Origin: Enterococcus sp. 9D6_DIV0238
GTDB taxonomy: Bacteria; Bacillota; Bacilli; Lactobacillales; Enterococcaceae
DNA length: 64,000 nucleotides
Assembly (NCBI RefSeq): GCF_002174455.2
Contig: NZ_CP147246.1
Location: 709,501 to 773,500, forward strand
Direction: 5' to 3'
This document shows, piece after piece, positions 63,598 to 64,000 of the stretch (its first letter is position 1; every line of letters starts with the position of its first letter). Position numbers and translations under genes: made by a program. The notes below the pieces were generated by a model. It saw only the letters and a program-made list of their open reading frames with translations, made no database searches and was not told where the DNA came from.

Positions 63598-64000
63598 ATG
63601 GCACGTGTTGAAAGTTTTGAATTAGACCACAATACAGTAAAAGCCCCTTATGTGCGCTTAGCTGGTACAGAAAAAAATGGGGAAGCGCTGATCGAAAAAT
63701 ACGACCTACGTTTCTTACAGCCAAATGAAGATGAATTGCCGACAGCAGCGGTTCATACACTGGAGCACTTATTAGCAGTGAACTTACGTGATCATTTAGA
63801 AGGAATCATCGACATCTCTCCAATGGGCTGCCGCACTGGTTTTTATATGATCATGTGGAATGAACATTCACCAAAAGAAATTCGCGATGCATTAGTAAAC
63901 GTGCTTAATTTTATTGTTGAAACAGATTTCGTTCCTGCTGTTTCTGCAAAAGAATGCGGAAATTATAAAGACCATTCTTTATTTTCTGCACAAGAATATG
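63598..64000 (+). CDS. luxS: S-ribosylhomocysteine lyase LuxS (3' end outside window)
   Basis: LuxS cleaves S-ribosylhomocysteine to homocysteine and the autoinducer-2 precursor. The 134 residues present include the metal ligands His53 and His57 (HTLEHLL), the catalytic Cys78 in PMGCRTGFYM, and Cys120 in AKECGNYKDHS as the third ligand. The ATG follows AAGGAG. About 20 residues are missing at the window edge. Confidence 0.97.
   Translation, partial: MARVESFELDHNTVKAPYVRLAGTEKNGEALIEKYDLRFLQPNEDELPTAAVHTLEHLLAVNLRDHLEGIIDISPMGCRTGFYMIMWNEHSPKEIRDALVNVLNFIVETDFVPAVSAKECGNYKDHSLFSAQEY

Overview
This AT-rich window comes from a low-GC Gram-positive coccus, most likely an Enterococcus of the E. 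faecalis relatedness group. The support is a set of neighbourhoods typical of that genus: the WalRKHIJ cluster, IreB, the Gls24/AmaP group, asd-dapA-RNase J2-luxS, a SagA/SagB-like secreted coiled-coil protein, and a cobalamin-riboswitch leader in front of an EutG-type alcohol dehydrogenase. A complete-looking argC-argB-argD-argF run is unusual for that group and argues against E. faecalis itself. The species is not settled from sequence alone. I see no rRNA, tRNA, CRISPR array, transposase, integrase or phage gene.

Layout. 1-2.4 kb: 3' part of eutG, its riboswitch and antiterminator leader, and a WYL regulator. 2.4-7.4 kb: class I heat-shock operon hrcA-grpE-dnaK-dnaJ, with two CIRCE operators around one promoter. 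7.5-19.6 kb: hemW, a membrane-anchored glycerophosphodiesterase, ribF, truB, a secreted CAP-domain protein, then rbfA-infB-ylxQ-rnpM-nusA-rimP. 19.9-23.1 kb: RNase HIII and a cre-controlled GH3 glycosidase. 23.4-27.1 kb: an M-box (Mg2+) riboswitch ahead of an LCP ligase and two SEDS glycosyltransferases. 27.2-30.4 kb: a cre-controlled carboxylesterase lipoprotein, then ireB-ruvX-DUF1292. 30.8-38.2 kb: arginine operon, GyrI-like protein, DUF554, split threonine/serine exporter, GNAT. 38.3-40.6 kb: TIGR03943 protein and permease, separated by an array of structured repeats. 40.8-46.4 kb: walRKHIJ. 46.5-52.1 kb: S66 peptidase, MerR/SDR pair, aquaporin, DUF1836-DegV, MarR. 52.3-59.0 kb: TIGR01906/NagD/YutD/nucleotidase run, ogt, amaP-DUF2273-gls24, AI-2E transporter. 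59.2-64 kb: RNase J2, dapA, a second array of the same repeats, asd, and the start of luxS.

Most genes are housekeeping. The interesting material is regulatory: (1) a probable EutX-type riboswitch/ANTAR-target leader; (2) an M-box that appears to govern cell-wall polymerisation genes rather than a magnesium transporter; (3) a family of about 120-bp hairpin repeats in two tandem arrays, with compensatory base changes and an accompanying 80-bp spacer module, each sitting between two co-directional genes; (4) clear operator palindromes in the promoters of a DUF1836 gene and a MarR gene; (5) leader terminators in front of rimP and of the carboxylesterase. All coordinates, motifs and pairings were read by eye; no alignments, folding or database searches were run.
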